Below, piece after piece: positions 9,270 to 17,023 of a DNA stretch of 64,000 nt (positions within the stretch are counted from its first letter, which is position 1; every line of letters starts with the position of its first letter). This stretch comes from DATFVJ01 sp963727015 (GTDB lineage: Bacteria > Actinomycetota > Actinomycetes > Streptosporangiales > Streptosporangiaceae). The stretch covers positions 558,001-622,000 of the forward strand of contig CAVSEV010000005.1 in NCBI GenBank assembly GCA_963727015.1. Reading direction: 5' to 3'. The notes below the pieces were generated by a model, which saw only the letters and a list, made by a program, of their open reading frames with translations, did no database searches and had not been told where the DNA came from. A program made the translations under genes and the position numbers.

Positions 9270-10472
9270 ATGAGTCGCGATGTTGGCCACGTCATCCGGG
9301 AGACCAGCCGGGGCTTCACCGCCGGGCGCGGGCCCGCGGGGCCGATAGGCTCGGCCGGCGGTTCCGGCGGCCGCGGCCCGTTGTTCCTGCTGCTGGCCGG
9401 TGTGGGAGCCGTCGCGCTCGCGGTCGGCCTGAGCGTTCTGCCCCTCGCCATGTCAGGGAGCCTGATAGGGCTGCCCGCGTTCGGCCCCCAAACCTGCACC
9501 CAGCCCACGAACCAGCTGGTCGCTAGCACCCAGGCGAAGGATTCGATTCCTGCCAACTACCTCGCGACATACCAGAAGGTGGGGGCCCAGTACGGGATCC
9601 CCTGGGAGGTGCTCGCGGGCATCGGCGAGGTCGAGTCCGACCAAGGCCGTGCCAACATGCCAGGCGTGAGCAGCGGCCAGAACGGCTTCGGCGCTGCGGG
9701 CCCGATGCAGATCGGCATCGGCGGCGCGGCGGGGGACACCTGGGGCGGTCCGGCGGTGCACCCGGCTGACCAGTCGTTCGGCGGGGTCGCGACGGATGGC
9801 AACGGCGACGGCATCGACAACGTATACGACCCCGCGGACGCGATCCCCGGCGCCGCGAAGTACCTGACCGGGCACGGCGCTCCCGGCGACCTGCCAGCCG
9901 CGATCTTCGCCTATAACCATTTGCAGTCTTATGTGCAGGACGTGCTCTCCTGGGCGAGCACGTACACCCAGGGCGGCTTCACGGTGAGCGCGGTGAACAT
10001 GAACAACGGCGCGTCATGCACGGACACCGTCTCCAATGTCGCGCCCAACCAGGTGGTCTCGGCCGCGATCTCCTACGCGCAGCAGCAGCTTGGCAAGCCA
10101 TATGTATGGGGTGGTACAGGGCCGGATGGTTTCGACTGCTCGGGCCTGGTGATGATGGCCTATCGTGCGGCGGGGATCGCCATCCCGCGGACGTCGGAGG
10201 CGCAGTGGGCGTGGGGCCCGCAGATCCAGCCGGGCCACGAAGAGCCGGGTGACCTGGTGTTCTTCGTCGGCTCAGACGGTACGCCGACGTCGCCGGGCCA
10301 CGTCGCCATGGTGCTGGGCAAGGGCATGATGATCGAGGCGGAAGAGACCGGTGTGCCGATTCACATCGTGAGTTACAAGGATCGCGGCCCGGTGATCGGA
10401 TTCAGCCGCCCCTGGGCCCACGCAGGAGTTGTGCTTCCCGGCGGGCAGGCTGACAGCCAGAATTCTCCCTAA
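9270..10472 (+). CDS. Bifunctional lytic transglycosylase / NlpC-P60 peptidase
   Basis: This 400-residue cell-wall hydrolase has an N-terminal membrane anchor (about residues 30-55). An SLT-type lytic transglycosylase domain follows (GIPWEVLAGIGEVESDQG with the catalytic-type Glu, then GPMQIG). A C-terminal NlpC/P60 domain carries the cysteine in FDCSGLVMMAY, the histidine in PGHVAMVLG and the GKPYVWGGTGPDG lead-in. Two-domain hydrolases of this kind open peptidoglycan for Gram-positive conjugation and secretion channels (VirB1 role), which fits its place at the end of this cluster. Its last 4 bases overlap the end of the convergent glucosidase gene. Confidence 0.9.
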   Translation: MSRDVGHVIRETSRGFTAGRGPAGPIGSAGGSGGRGPLFLLLAGVGAVALAVGLSVLPLAMSGSLIGLPAFGPQTCTQPTNQLVASTQAKDSIPANYLATYQKVGAQYGIPWEVLAGIGEVESDQGRANMPGVSSGQNGFGAAGPMQIGIGGAAGDTWGGPAVHPADQSFGGVATDGNGDGIDNVYDPADAIPGAAKYLTGHGAPGDLPAAIFAYNHLQSYVQDVLSWASTYTQGGFTVSAVNMNNGASCTDTVSNVAPNQVVSAAISYAQQQLGKPYVWGGTGPDGFDCSGLVMMAYRAAGIAIPRTSEAQWAWGPQIQPGHEEPGDLVFFVGSDGTPTSPGHVAMVLGKGMMIEAEETGVPIHIVSYKDRGPVIGFSRPWAHAGVVLPGGQADSQNSP

Positions 10473-12115
10473 CGGCTGCGCGGGGTGGTGCGCAGCCAGA
10501 CGGCGGCATCTGGCGGCAGGCGGCGGGCATTGCCCGGACCTGGGGCGAGCGCGCCCGTCGCGAGCAATACCTCGCGGTGCTGCGGGAGGCTGGCCGGCTC
10601 ATCGGAGAAGTTGATCACGCATGCGAACCCGCCGGGGCGGCCGAAGCAGAGCACGTCACGCCGCCCATCGAGCCACGTCATGGGTCCGTCGCCGAGGCCA
10701 GGCTCGGCCCGCCTGATGCGTAGCGCGTCTCGGTAGAGGCTGCGGGTGGAGTCCGGATCCGCCTCCTCCGCCGTCACGGTGAGGTCCCGCCATCCGCCGG
10801 GCTGCGGCAGCCACGGCGCCGCGGCAGCCTCATCCGGGCTGAACCCGAACGGCGGGGCACTGCCTGACCACGGCATCGGTACCCGGCAGCCGTCCCGGCC
10901 CCTGTCGGTGTGCCCAGAACTCTCCCACACCGGGTCCTGCAGGAGTTCCGCCGGGAGGTCTTCCACCTCCCACAGGCCCAGCTCGTCACCCTGGTAGACG
11001 CAGACGCTGCCGGGCAGCGCGAGAGTCAGCAGCGCGGCCGCCCGTGCCCGCATGGTGCCGAGGGCATGATCGGTAGCCAGGCCGGCTGCCTGGACACCGG
11101 GCAGGTACCTGGTGTCACGGCGGCCGTAACGCGTGACCACGCGGGTCACGTCATGGTTACCGAGCACCCACGTAACAGGCGCGCCAGTCGAGATGGCTGA
11201 CTCGATGGCCGCTTCGACCACCTGTCGCATGGCTGGCGCGTTCCAAGGCCGGCGAATGAGATCAAAGCTGAACGAGGTGTGCAGTTCGTCCGGCGCGTGG
11301 TAGGCGGCCCGCCGCCGCAGGTCAAGCCAGATCTCGCCGATAAGGACACGGTCACCCGGATAGCCGTCGAGCACCTGGCGCCAGCCGCGATAGATCTCGT
11401 GCGCGGCGGCCTGCCCGTGCTGCGGGCTCGGCGCGCCGGCGGGCAAGGACGCCAGGTCGGGCAGGGCCGGGTCCTTGGCCAGCGCGTCGGCTGCATCGAT
11501 GCGGAAACCGTCAATCCCTCGGTCGAGCCAGAACCGCAGGATGTCATGAAACTCTGCCCTTACCTCGGCGCTCTCCCAGTCGAAGTCGGGCTGATCGGGC
11601 GCGAACAGGTGCAGATACCACTCACCAGGCGTGCCGTCCGGCTCTGGCGCCCGGGTCCAGGCCGGACCGCCGAAGCTGGACTTCCAGTCGTTCGGCGGCA
11701 GCTCCCCGTTCGTGCCGTTGCCTGGCCGGAAGATGAAACGCGCCCGGGCAGCGGAGCCGCGGCCGGCCGCGAGTGCCGCACGGAACCACGGATGCCTGCT
11801 CGAGCAGTGGTTGGGGACGATGTCAGCGATGACGCGAAGCCCGCGGTCGTGCGCCTCCTTGATGAGCTTGCCCGCGTCGGCCAGGGTGCCGAAGACCGGG
11901 TCGATGTCGCGGTAGTCGGCGACGTCGTAGCCGCCGTCCGCCATCGGGGAGACATACCAGGGATTGATCCACACCGCGTCGGCGCCGAGGTCGCGGAGGT
12001 AGCCGAGGTGGGCGCGCAGGCCCGCGAGGTCACCAACACCGTCACCGTTACCATCGGCGAAGCTGCGGATGTAGACCTGGTAGATCGCGGCACCACGCCA
12101 CCACGGGTCGCTCAT
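10469..12115 (-). CDS. GH13 alpha-glucosidase (oligo-1,6-glucosidase-like)
   Basis: This 548-residue cytoplasmic glycoside hydrolase family 13 enzyme probably hydrolyses alpha-glucosidic bonds of short malto- or isomalto-oligosaccharides or sucrose-like substrates. The family regions are in order: IYQVYIRSFADGNGDGVGD, DAVWINPWYVSPMADGGYDVADY, VIADIVPNHCS, GFRIDAADAL (nucleophile Asp), VLIGEIW (acid/base Glu) and LGNHDVTR (transition-state Asp). GTG 12121 is also possible, but ATG 12115 has a GAGCGG-like site 5 nt upstream. It begins 16 nt after the CcdA-like gene ends, suggesting cotranscription although no functional link is obvious. Confidence 0.9.
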   Translation of the reverse strand: MSDPWWRGAAIYQVYIRSFADGNGDGVGDLAGLRAHLGYLRDLGADAVWINPWYVSPMADGGYDVADYRDIDPVFGTLADAGKLIKEAHDRGLRVIADIVPNHCSSRHPWFRAALAAGRGSAARARFIFRPGNGTNGELPPNDWKSSFGGPAWTRAPEPDGTPGEWYLHLFAPDQPDFDWESAEVRAEFHDILRFWLDRGIDGFRIDAADALAKDPALPDLASLPAGAPSPQHGQAAAHEIYRGWRQVLDGYPGDRVLIGEIWLDLRRRAAYHAPDELHTSFSFDLIRRPWNAPAMRQVVEAAIESAISTGAPVTWVLGNHDVTRVVTRYGRRDTRYLPGVQAAGLATDHALGTMRARAAALLTLALPGSVCVYQGDELGLWEVEDLPAELLQDPVWESSGHTDRGRDGCRVPMPWSGSAPPFGFSPDEAAAAPWLPQPGGWRDLTVTAEEADPDSTRSLYRDALRIRRAEPGLGDGPMTWLDGRRDVLCFGRPGGFACVINFSDEPASLPQHREVLLATGALAPGPGNARRLPPDAAVWLRTTPRSR

Positions 12116-12131
12116 TACCACCGCTCGGTCA

Positions 12132-12995
12132 CTACAGCGGCGCCGAGTAGCCAGTGATCCAGTGCTGCAACGCGCCGACGGCGTCAGCCCAGACGCCGGT
12201 TACCTGCAACACCCCGACTATCACAAGCATGGCGCCACCCGCCTGCATGATGAGCCGGGCATGCCGCCTGGCGAAGCCGAATGCGCGCATGCCGCGCTGC
12301 ACGGCGAACGCGGCGACCAGGAAAGGGATACCGAGCCCGAGGGCATAGACGAAGGCAAGGAAGGCGCCCTTGGCAGCGGTCCCTGTAGTCACCGACATCG
12401 TCATCACCGCGGTCAGGGTGGGCCCGATGCACGGCGTCCAGCCAAGCCCGAACATCACGCCGAGCACTGGCGCACCGGCCAGGCCCGCGCGGGGCCTGAA
12501 ACCCGGCCGCACGGTCCGGCCCACCAGCGAAAAGCGCTCGAAGACGCCCATGAAAAGCAGGCCGAGCGCAATGGTGAGCGCGCCGAGGACCTCGGAGAGC
12601 CCTCGCTGGTGCGCGCTTAGCGTGGCGCCAAGGCCACCGAACAGCGCGCCGTACGTTGCGAAAAGGGCGGCGAACCCGAGCACGAAAAGCACCGCTCCGG
12701 TCAGCGTCCGCCCGCGGCTCGGCGCTGCTCGCCCCGGGGAACCGGCGTGCCGTTCCCGCCGGGCCGGATCCGGGAATTCGCTGCCACCGGCGCCGACCGC
12801 CACGAGCGTACCCGCTCGGCTGCGAGCCGCGCGCTGCTGCAGGTCCGCTGCTGACATGCCGGTGATGTACGACACATATCCCGGGACGAGTGGCAGGCAG
12901 CACGGGGACAAGAAGGACACGGCGCCCGCGGCGGCGGCGACAGGGACCGCGAGCACGAGCGGCCCAGAGAAGACGAGTTGCCCTACTCCACTCAT
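12132..12995 (-). CDS. ccdA: CcdA/DsbD-type thiol-disulfide transmembrane protein
   Basis: This 287-residue membrane protein has about six helices and the two conserved cysteine motifs of the CcdA/DsbD core: SPCCLPLVPGY near residue 30 and TPCIGPTLTAV near residue 178. In this family the cysteine pair shuttles reducing equivalents from cytoplasmic thioredoxin across the membrane, often for cytochrome c maturation. A hydrophilic Arg/Gly-rich loop (about residues 55-95) after the first helix is longer than usual. No ResB/ResC genes are in the window, so the acceptor is unknown. Confidence 0.85.
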   Translation of the reverse strand: MSGVGQLVFSGPLVLAVPVAAAAGAVSFLSPCCLPLVPGYVSYITGMSAADLQQRAARSRAGTLVAVGAGGSEFPDPARRERHAGSPGRAAPSRGRTLTGAVLFVLGFAALFATYGALFGGLGATLSAHQRGLSEVLGALTIALGLLFMGVFERFSLVGRTVRPGFRPRAGLAGAPVLGVMFGLGWTPCIGPTLTAVMTMSVTTGTAAKGAFLAFVYALGLGIPFLVAAFAVQRGMRAFGFARRHARLIMQAGGAMLVIVGVLQVTGVWADAVGALQHWITGYSAPL

Positions 12996-13145
12996 CGGTC
13001 GCTGATGACCTCCGTGGTTTTTCCGGCCGATCCAACATATCCCCGTTCGGGCGGGTCGCGCCCACCAGTTCTTCCGCGCAGCCTAACCGCAGGCAACCGC
13101 GCCTGCTGAGGTGTCGTCCTACTAGTGAACCGTCTCGTCTCACGG

Positions 13146-13206
13146 GGGAAAGTACGGCGCGAAGTACGGGGCGAAGTTACGGGCGAAGTTACGGGGCAAA
13201 GTAAGG
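13146..13206 (+). repeat. Degenerate ~12-bp tandem repeat in a leader
   Basis: Five imperfect copies of GCGAAGTACGGG/GCGAAGTTACGG run directly into the AAGGAG ribosome site of the downstream DUF4232 gene, so the array occupies its 5' leader or promoter. Confidence 0.75.
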
Positions 13207-13216
13207 AGACCCAACG

Positions 13217-13876
13217 ATGCGACCGCTAGTCGTGAAACCTTGTTTGGCAGCGCTGGTCACGGGGGTGGTGGCCGTGCTGGTCACGGGAGTCCCGGCTGCG
13301 ACGGGACTTGGTATCGGGATCGCCGGGGCGTCCAGCAACCCGGCGCCGTCGGCGCCCGGGGCGCCGTCGGCGTCCGCGGCCCCAGCAGCGGCAACGGTGA
13401 CCACCATGCCCGGAAGGCCCACCGTGCAGCCAGGAGCACCGAGGTTCCCGGCCGCGCCCGCGCGGCCACGGGCTGTCCCCAGGTGTACCGTACGGCAACT
13501 GGGCGTCGGCTTCCGCGGCTTGAGCCCGGGCGCCGGGCAGCGCGCTCTCACGCTGGTACTCAGCAACATGTCTCATTCGACGTGCTCGGTTCGTGGCTAT
13601 CCGGGACTTCAGTTCCACGGCGCGGCCGGGCGCGCGCTCGCTACCCACGAGACCCGAATACGAGGGCCGCGGCCCATGATCGTCCTGCGCTCCCGCAACA
13701 GCGTCCGTTCCTGCCTGCGATGGAGCGCGATCTCCCCGCCGTTCATCCACCCGCGCGTGATCGCCGTGGCGCCGCCTGGCGATCACTCCGCCCTCGTCGT
13801 TGCGTGGCAGTGGGGGCCGGTGTTCAAGGGAAACATCAGCGTGACCGCGATCATGAAACACGTGGTCTGCTCGTAG
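13217..13876 (+). CDS. Secreted DUF4232 domain protein
   Basis: This 219-residue exported protein has a signal peptide at residues 1-30 (ALVTGVVAVLVTGVPA), a Ser/Ala/Pro linker, and from about residue 90 a DUF4232 domain. The domain has the expected pattern: a cysteine near the start (PRCTVRQLGVGF), LSNMSHSTCSVRGYPGLQF, a late Cys (SVRSCLRW) and a C-terminal Cys. DUF4232 proteins are common secreted or lipoprotein-like actinobacterial proteins of unknown function. ATG 13217 is supported by AAGGAG 9 nt upstream. Confidence 0.85.
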   Translation: MRPLVVKPCLAALVTGVVAVLVTGVPAATGLGIGIAGASSNPAPSAPGAPSASAAPAAATVTTMPGRPTVQPGAPRFPAAPARPRAVPRCTVRQLGVGFRGLSPGAGQRALTLVLSNMSHSTCSVRGYPGLQFHGAAGRALATHETRIRGPRPMIVLRSRNSVRSCLRWSAISPPFIHPRVIAVAPPGDHSALVVAWQWGPVFKGNISVTAIMKHVVCS

Positions 13877-13946
13877 CGGCAAATACGCTGCGTGCCTGCC
13901 GCGCGCCCACGGGGCCACATCCGTGGCCGCGACCCGTGTCATGACG

Positions 13947-13994
13947 CCCGGTGGCCCGTTGGGCGCCGCACCCGGCGCCCAACGGGCCACCGGG
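13947..13994 (+). terminator. Perfect 21-bp stem, 6-nt loop hairpin
   Basis: The arms 13947-13967 and 13974-13994 are exact reverse complements over 21 bp around a 6-nt loop. It lies 71 bp past the stop of the DUF4232 gene and about 190 bp before the end of the convergent esterase gene. There is no T tract, as is usual for very GC-rich actinomycete terminators. Confidence 0.7.
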
Positions 13995-14012
13995 TGCCGG
14001 GCCAACCCGTCC

Positions 14013-14077
14013 ATGATCCGCGACTGTGTTAACTATCCGGCGAATAGCGCGGGAAAGTCAACGCAAGAAGGGATCTT
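14013..14077. repeat. 65-bp palindromic repeat, copy 1
   Basis: An imperfect self-complementary element starts ATGATCCG and ends GGGATCTT. It is about 80% identical to 55909-55973. Conserved blocks are CTGTGTTAACT, TCCGGCG and the AACGCAAGAA/AACACAAGAA arm. It lies in the gap between the convergent DUF4232 and esterase genes. Its nature is unknown; options are a miniature mobile element, a REP-type sequence or a structured RNA. Confidence 0.75.
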
Positions 14078-14184
14078 GAAGGAAGCTGGCGGCGCATGGC
14101 CAGGCGGCGCATGGCCAGCTCGGCCCGCTGGCGTCCCGCACGAGCCAACCTTGTGCGGCCCGCCGCGGCAGCGCCTGGGGGCGA

Positions 14185-15471
14185 TCACGGGGGCGGAGCC
14201 GCGCTCGGGGCCTGCGAGCGGGCAGGCCCCGAGCCCCCGGATTTCGACTTCCGGACCTGCTCACCGGCCAGGTACGCCTCGTGCACAGCGGTGAGGAAGC
14301 CTGCCGCGGCTTCGACCGCGCGTGCGCATCGATGCGAGGGGAAGACGTCGAAGGCGTGCTGCGCGCCCGCTAGCTCCGCGTACACGACCGGCGCAGTGGA
14401 GACCGCGCGGAGCGCGGACGTGAAGGCTCGAGCCTCGGCCACCGGCGCGAGCGTGTCGATGTCCCCGTGCACAACGAGGAACGCCGGCGCGTCCGGCCGT
14501 ACCTGATCGAGCGGCGAGGCCGCGGCGAAGTCGGCGGGGTGGTCGGCGAGGGTGCGCTGCATGACGCGGCGCTCTAGCATCCGCATCTCGTGCGGCAGCC
14601 AGGTGCCGAGCCGGTTCGTGAAGTCGTAGACGCCGTACCAGGGCACGGCGGCCCGCAGGCGCGTGTCCACGTTCTCGAACCCGGGCTGGTATCGGGCCTC
14701 GTTCGGGGTAAGCGCGGCGAGGGTGGCCAGATAGGCGCCCGCCGAGCCGCCGGTAATGCACAGGAATCCGGGATCTGCCCCGAACTCCGCGGCATGCTGG
14801 CGGTACCAGGCGATGGCTCGCTTGACATCCTGCAAGTGGGCGGGGAAGGCTACCTTCGGGCTGAGCCGGTAGTTGACGTTCATGCCGACCCAGCCATTCG
14901 CCGCCAGGTGGCCGAGCAGCGGTATGCCCTCCGCGCGCTTGTCGCCGAAGCTCCAGTCCCCGCCGTGGAGCTGGAGGATGCCGGGCCGGGGGAACACGTG
15001 CCGGTCCTGCGGGCCTTCGCCGTTGGGGCGGTAGATGTCGAGCCTCAGCTGTTCGCCAGCTACCTCGGCGTACACGATGTTCTTTACCCGCGCCGAGCCG
15101 CGCCGGTGCGTCAGCAGGAACGGGAAGATCACCTGGCTGTGGGGGAACCTGACCTGGCTGCGAGGTGGCGCGCCCGCGGCCCGCAATGTCGCCGACGTGC
15201 GGCCTGAGATCACGATGAGCCTGACGAGGGCTGACCAGCTGACCACCATGAGCGCGAGTCCGGCCCAGCCAGCCCAGCCGTGCAGAGCTCCGGCAGCAGC
15301 CAAAACGGCAGTCGCGACCACCTCGAGCGCCAGCCACCAGCCGGCTAGTTCGATCACGATCCAGGAGAAGAAGAAGCTCGGTTCGCGCAGGAAGCGCAGC
15401 CGGGTCGGCCGGTAGGCGTTCAGCTTCGCGGCGAGTGCCACGACGCCGATCACGAACAGGGCTACCGGCAT
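14185..15471 (-). CDS. Membrane-anchored alpha/beta-hydrolase (HSL/BD-FAE-like esterase)
   Basis: This 428-residue protein has two to three N-terminal hydrophobic segments within residues 1-95, then an alpha/beta-hydrolase domain. The oxyanion motif is LHGGDWSFGD, the nucleophile elbow GGSAGAYLA, the acid Asp lies in VVHGDIDTLAPV and the catalytic His in GAQHAFDVF. This is the hormone-sensitive-lipase/carboxylesterase arrangement, probably hydrolysing small acyl esters near the membrane. The start codon at 15471 lies inside a perfect inverted repeat (15471-15509), suggesting repressor control at initiation. The C-terminal ~25 residues are a disordered tail. Confidence 0.85.
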   Translation of the reverse strand: MPVALFVIGVVALAAKLNAYRPTRLRFLREPSFFFSWIVIELAGWWLALEVVATAVLAAAGALHGWAGWAGLALMVVSWSALVRLIVISGRTSATLRAAGAPPRSQVRFPHSQVIFPFLLTHRRGSARVKNIVYAEVAGEQLRLDIYRPNGEGPQDRHVFPRPGILQLHGGDWSFGDKRAEGIPLLGHLAANGWVGMNVNYRLSPKVAFPAHLQDVKRAIAWYRQHAAEFGADPGFLCITGGSAGAYLATLAALTPNEARYQPGFENVDTRLRAAVPWYGVYDFTNRLGTWLPHEMRMLERRVMQRTLADHPADFAAASPLDQVRPDAPAFLVVHGDIDTLAPVAEARAFTSALRAVSTAPVVYAELAGAQHAFDVFPSHRCARAVEAAAGFLTAVHEAYLAGEQVRKSKSGGSGPARSQAPSAAPPP

Positions 15472-15509
15472 GTTGTATATCTAGCTGAAACCATCGTCCA
15501 TATACAACA
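15471..15509. promoter_or_regulatory. Inverted-repeat operator overlapping the esterase start codon
   Basis: TGTTGTATAT (15471-15480) and ATATACAACA (15500-15509) are perfect 10-bp inverted repeats 19 bp apart, strikingly AT-rich for this genome. They touch the esterase ATG and lie 22 bp upstream of a small ORF on the other strand. The pattern suits a dimeric repressor of the GntR/PadR class. No such regulator is intact next door. Confidence 0.55.
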
Positions 15510-15531
15510 GTCGCCGCGCGCAGAAGGAACC

Positions 15532-15627
15532 ATGGATGTCGAGACGGTGATTGCGCGGGCGCTCGCCAGCGACAGGGAGGGGCCGGATAGGCCTGTCACG
15601 ACATGCTGTTGGCTCGTCAGGGGCTGA
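15532..15627 (+). CDS. Possible small ORF or truncated gene start
   Basis: ATG 15532 has a good GAAGGA site 4 nt upstream and encodes 31 residues (MDVETVIARALASD...) before a stop. It is divergent from the esterase and just behind the operator-like repeat, so it may be the surviving start of a regulator whose body was replaced by the adjacent repeat tract. I do not recognise the peptide. Confidence 0.3.
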   Translation: MDVETVIARALASDREGPDRPVTTCCWLVRG

Positions 15628-15634
15628 CGCACTC

Positions 15635-15880
15635 CTGCCGGGCCTGCCGGGCCTGCTGGGCCTGCTGGGCCTGCTGAGCCCGCTGGGTCTGCTGAGCCCG
15701 CTGGGTCTGCTGGGCCTGCCGGGTTTGCTGGAGCCTCTGCTGGGCCTGCCGGGTCCGCTGAGCCCGCGGGGCCTGCCAGGTCTGCCGGGTTTGCTGAGCC
15801 TGCCGGGTCTGCTGGGCCGTGGGCCTGCCGGGTTTGCTGGACCCGCCGGGCCTGCCGGGCCTGCCGGGTCTGCTGAGCCC
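15635..15880 (+). repeat. 9-bp tandem repeat tract (CTGCTGGGC and variants)
   Basis: About 27 degenerate copies of CTG-CYG-GGY form a tract translatable as Leu-Gly-Leu-Pro repeats or, in its last part, Gly-Pro-Ala repeats. No strong ribosome site precedes it, so I treat it as DNA-level repeat expansion and not a gene. Confidence 0.8.
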
Positions 15881-15998
15881 TGAGGCTCCTCCTGCTGGGC
15901 CGTAACGCCCTCCTGTCAGTACTGCACCTTTCAGTACCGCGCCTATAGCTGCCTCCTTGTATCTCGTAATCGCCTCCTTGTATCGCGCCTGAGTCTCG

Positions 15999-16172
15999 TC
16001 AGCGGTGCCCCACCCGGAACTGCGTCAACGAGATGGTGTTGCGGTCCGGGTCGGCGAACCAGGCGACGAGGTCGCCGCGCGGAGTCTCCCAGACGCCGTC
16101 GTAGTCCTGGCCCATTCCTTCGTAGCGAGTGAAGTGCACGCCGCGGACGGCCAGATCCCTGACTACCGAGGC
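15999..16172 (-). pseudogene. C-terminal relic of a VOC/glyoxalase-family gene
   Basis: Read on the minus strand this gives VVRDLAVRGVHFTRY, EGMGQDYDGVWETPRGD and LVAWFADPDRNTISLTQF before a TGA. This is the characteristic C-terminal half of small vicinal-oxygen-chelate proteins (xWFxDPDxNxxSLxQ). No N-terminal half or start codon precedes it, so it is a truncated relic. Confidence 0.75.
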
Positions 16173-16496
16173 CCCCGGGCCAGTCGGTAGAGGCCGGCCC
16201 GACCCAGCCGGGACAGGACCTTGAGTGCCTGGGCACGGGGTGCGGTTTTGCGGATCTGTTCGTCGGGCCGGTGTGGGCCTTGCGGATCAGTTCTCGGGCT
16301 GCTCCTGCCGCCCGGATGTCTGCCAACGATTGAACTCAGTCTGCCTTGGCGGCAGTCGAACACGGCGGAAGGGCCTAGATCTGTGGATAACCGGGCGGCT
16401 GGCGATTGTGCTTGTGGATAGGCGGACGACCCGTGTCTGCGTGAATCGCTAACATGTTCGTATTGCTGATCGTTAGCTGGCCGAGGAGGTGAACCC
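16173..16496. other. Intergenic region without recognisable genes
   Basis: I see no supported gene here. A 6-bp inverted repeat, GCTAAC...GTTAGC (16448-16453/16472-16477), lies just upstream of the ribosome site of the next small gene and could be an operator. Confidence 0.4.
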
Positions 16497-16769
16497 GTGA
16501 CCGCGACCGCCGCCATTCCTGCCGCGGACGCCGCGCCCGGCGCTGGCCCCACCGCTGGCCCCGGCGGCGCGCCGGGTTCACCGGGTTCGCCGAGCGCGCG
16601 TGGTGCCTCTAGTTCGCCGGGTTCGCCTGGCTCACCCGGCGCGCCAATATCGCCCATTATGCAAACGATAATGACACACAAGCACGTTCTCGCCGGGCGG
16701 CTTGACCGCGACTACCGTCACCGCCCGCCGTGGATTACCGGCGACGAGGATCTCATCACTGCATCATGA
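16497..16769 (+). CDS. Small Gly-Pro-Ser/Ala-rich protein (90 aa)
   Basis: GTG 16497 has a near-perfect ribosome site (GAGGAGGT, 6-nt spacing), the main reason to accept it. Residues 10-55 are collagen-like (GAPGSPGSPS, SPGSPGSPGAP); the C-terminal ~35 residues (MTHKHVLAGRLDRDYRHRPPW...) are more complex and strongly basic/aromatic. I recognise no family. Its stop codon falls in the palindrome that precedes vapB, 24 nt upstream of that gene, so the three genes may be linked. The antisense strand is also open and collagen-like but has no ribosome site. Confidence 0.5.
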   Translation: MTATAAIPAADAAPGAGPTAGPGGAPGSPGSPSARGASSSPGSPGSPGAPISPIMQTIMTHKHVLAGRLDRDYRHRPPWITGDEDLITAS

Positions 16770-16786
16770 TGAGATGAAGTTAAACT
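16752..16786 (+). promoter_or_regulatory. vapBC operator palindrome and leaderless promoter
   Basis: CTCATCA (16752-16758) and TGATGAG (16767-16773) form an 8-nt-spaced palindrome, the expected target for a ribbon-helix-helix antitoxin dimer. TAAACT at 16781-16786 fits an actinobacterial -10 (TANNNT) and lies 6 nt before the vapB ATG. No Shine-Dalgarno is visible, so a leaderless transcript is likely. Confidence 0.55.
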
Positions 16787-16792
16787 ACTAGC

Positions 16793-17023
16793 ATGAGGAC
16801 TACGATCGACCTCCCGGAGGATCTTCACGCTCAAGCGGTGGCAATCGCCAGGGATACCCATCAGTCGCTGAGTCAGGCTGTTGCCGGGCTGATCCGCCAG
16901 GGGCTTGGGTCGGGCAGCGCAGGCGAGATAGGCAGAAGCGCCCGCACCGGCCTCCCCGTCGCGCACCTCGGCAGAACGATTACCAGCGAGGACGTGCGGC
17001 GGCTAGAGGACGACGACCAGTGA
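16793..17023 (+). CDS. vapB: VapB-type ribbon-helix-helix antitoxin
   Basis: This 76-residue protein has an N-terminal RHH/CopG DNA-binding fold: MRTTIDLPEDLHAQAVAIAR supplies the strand and helix 1, and SLSQAVAGLIRQGL helix 2. A C-terminal toxin-binding tail follows (HLGRTITSEDVRRLEDD). It should neutralise VapC and repress its own promoter. The stop overlaps the next start by 4 nt (GTGA), so translation is coupled to the toxin gene. Confidence 0.9.
   Translation: MRTTIDLPEDLHAQAVAIARDTHQSLSQAVAGLIRQGLGSGSAGEIGRSARTGLPVAHLGRTITSEDVRRLEDDDQ

Noticed and set aside
16163..16681. Collagen-like open frame on the minus strand
   Set aside because: It has no ribosome site and is antisense to the small plus-strand gene with GAGGAGGT; its N-terminal Gly-Glu-Pro repeats mirror that gene.
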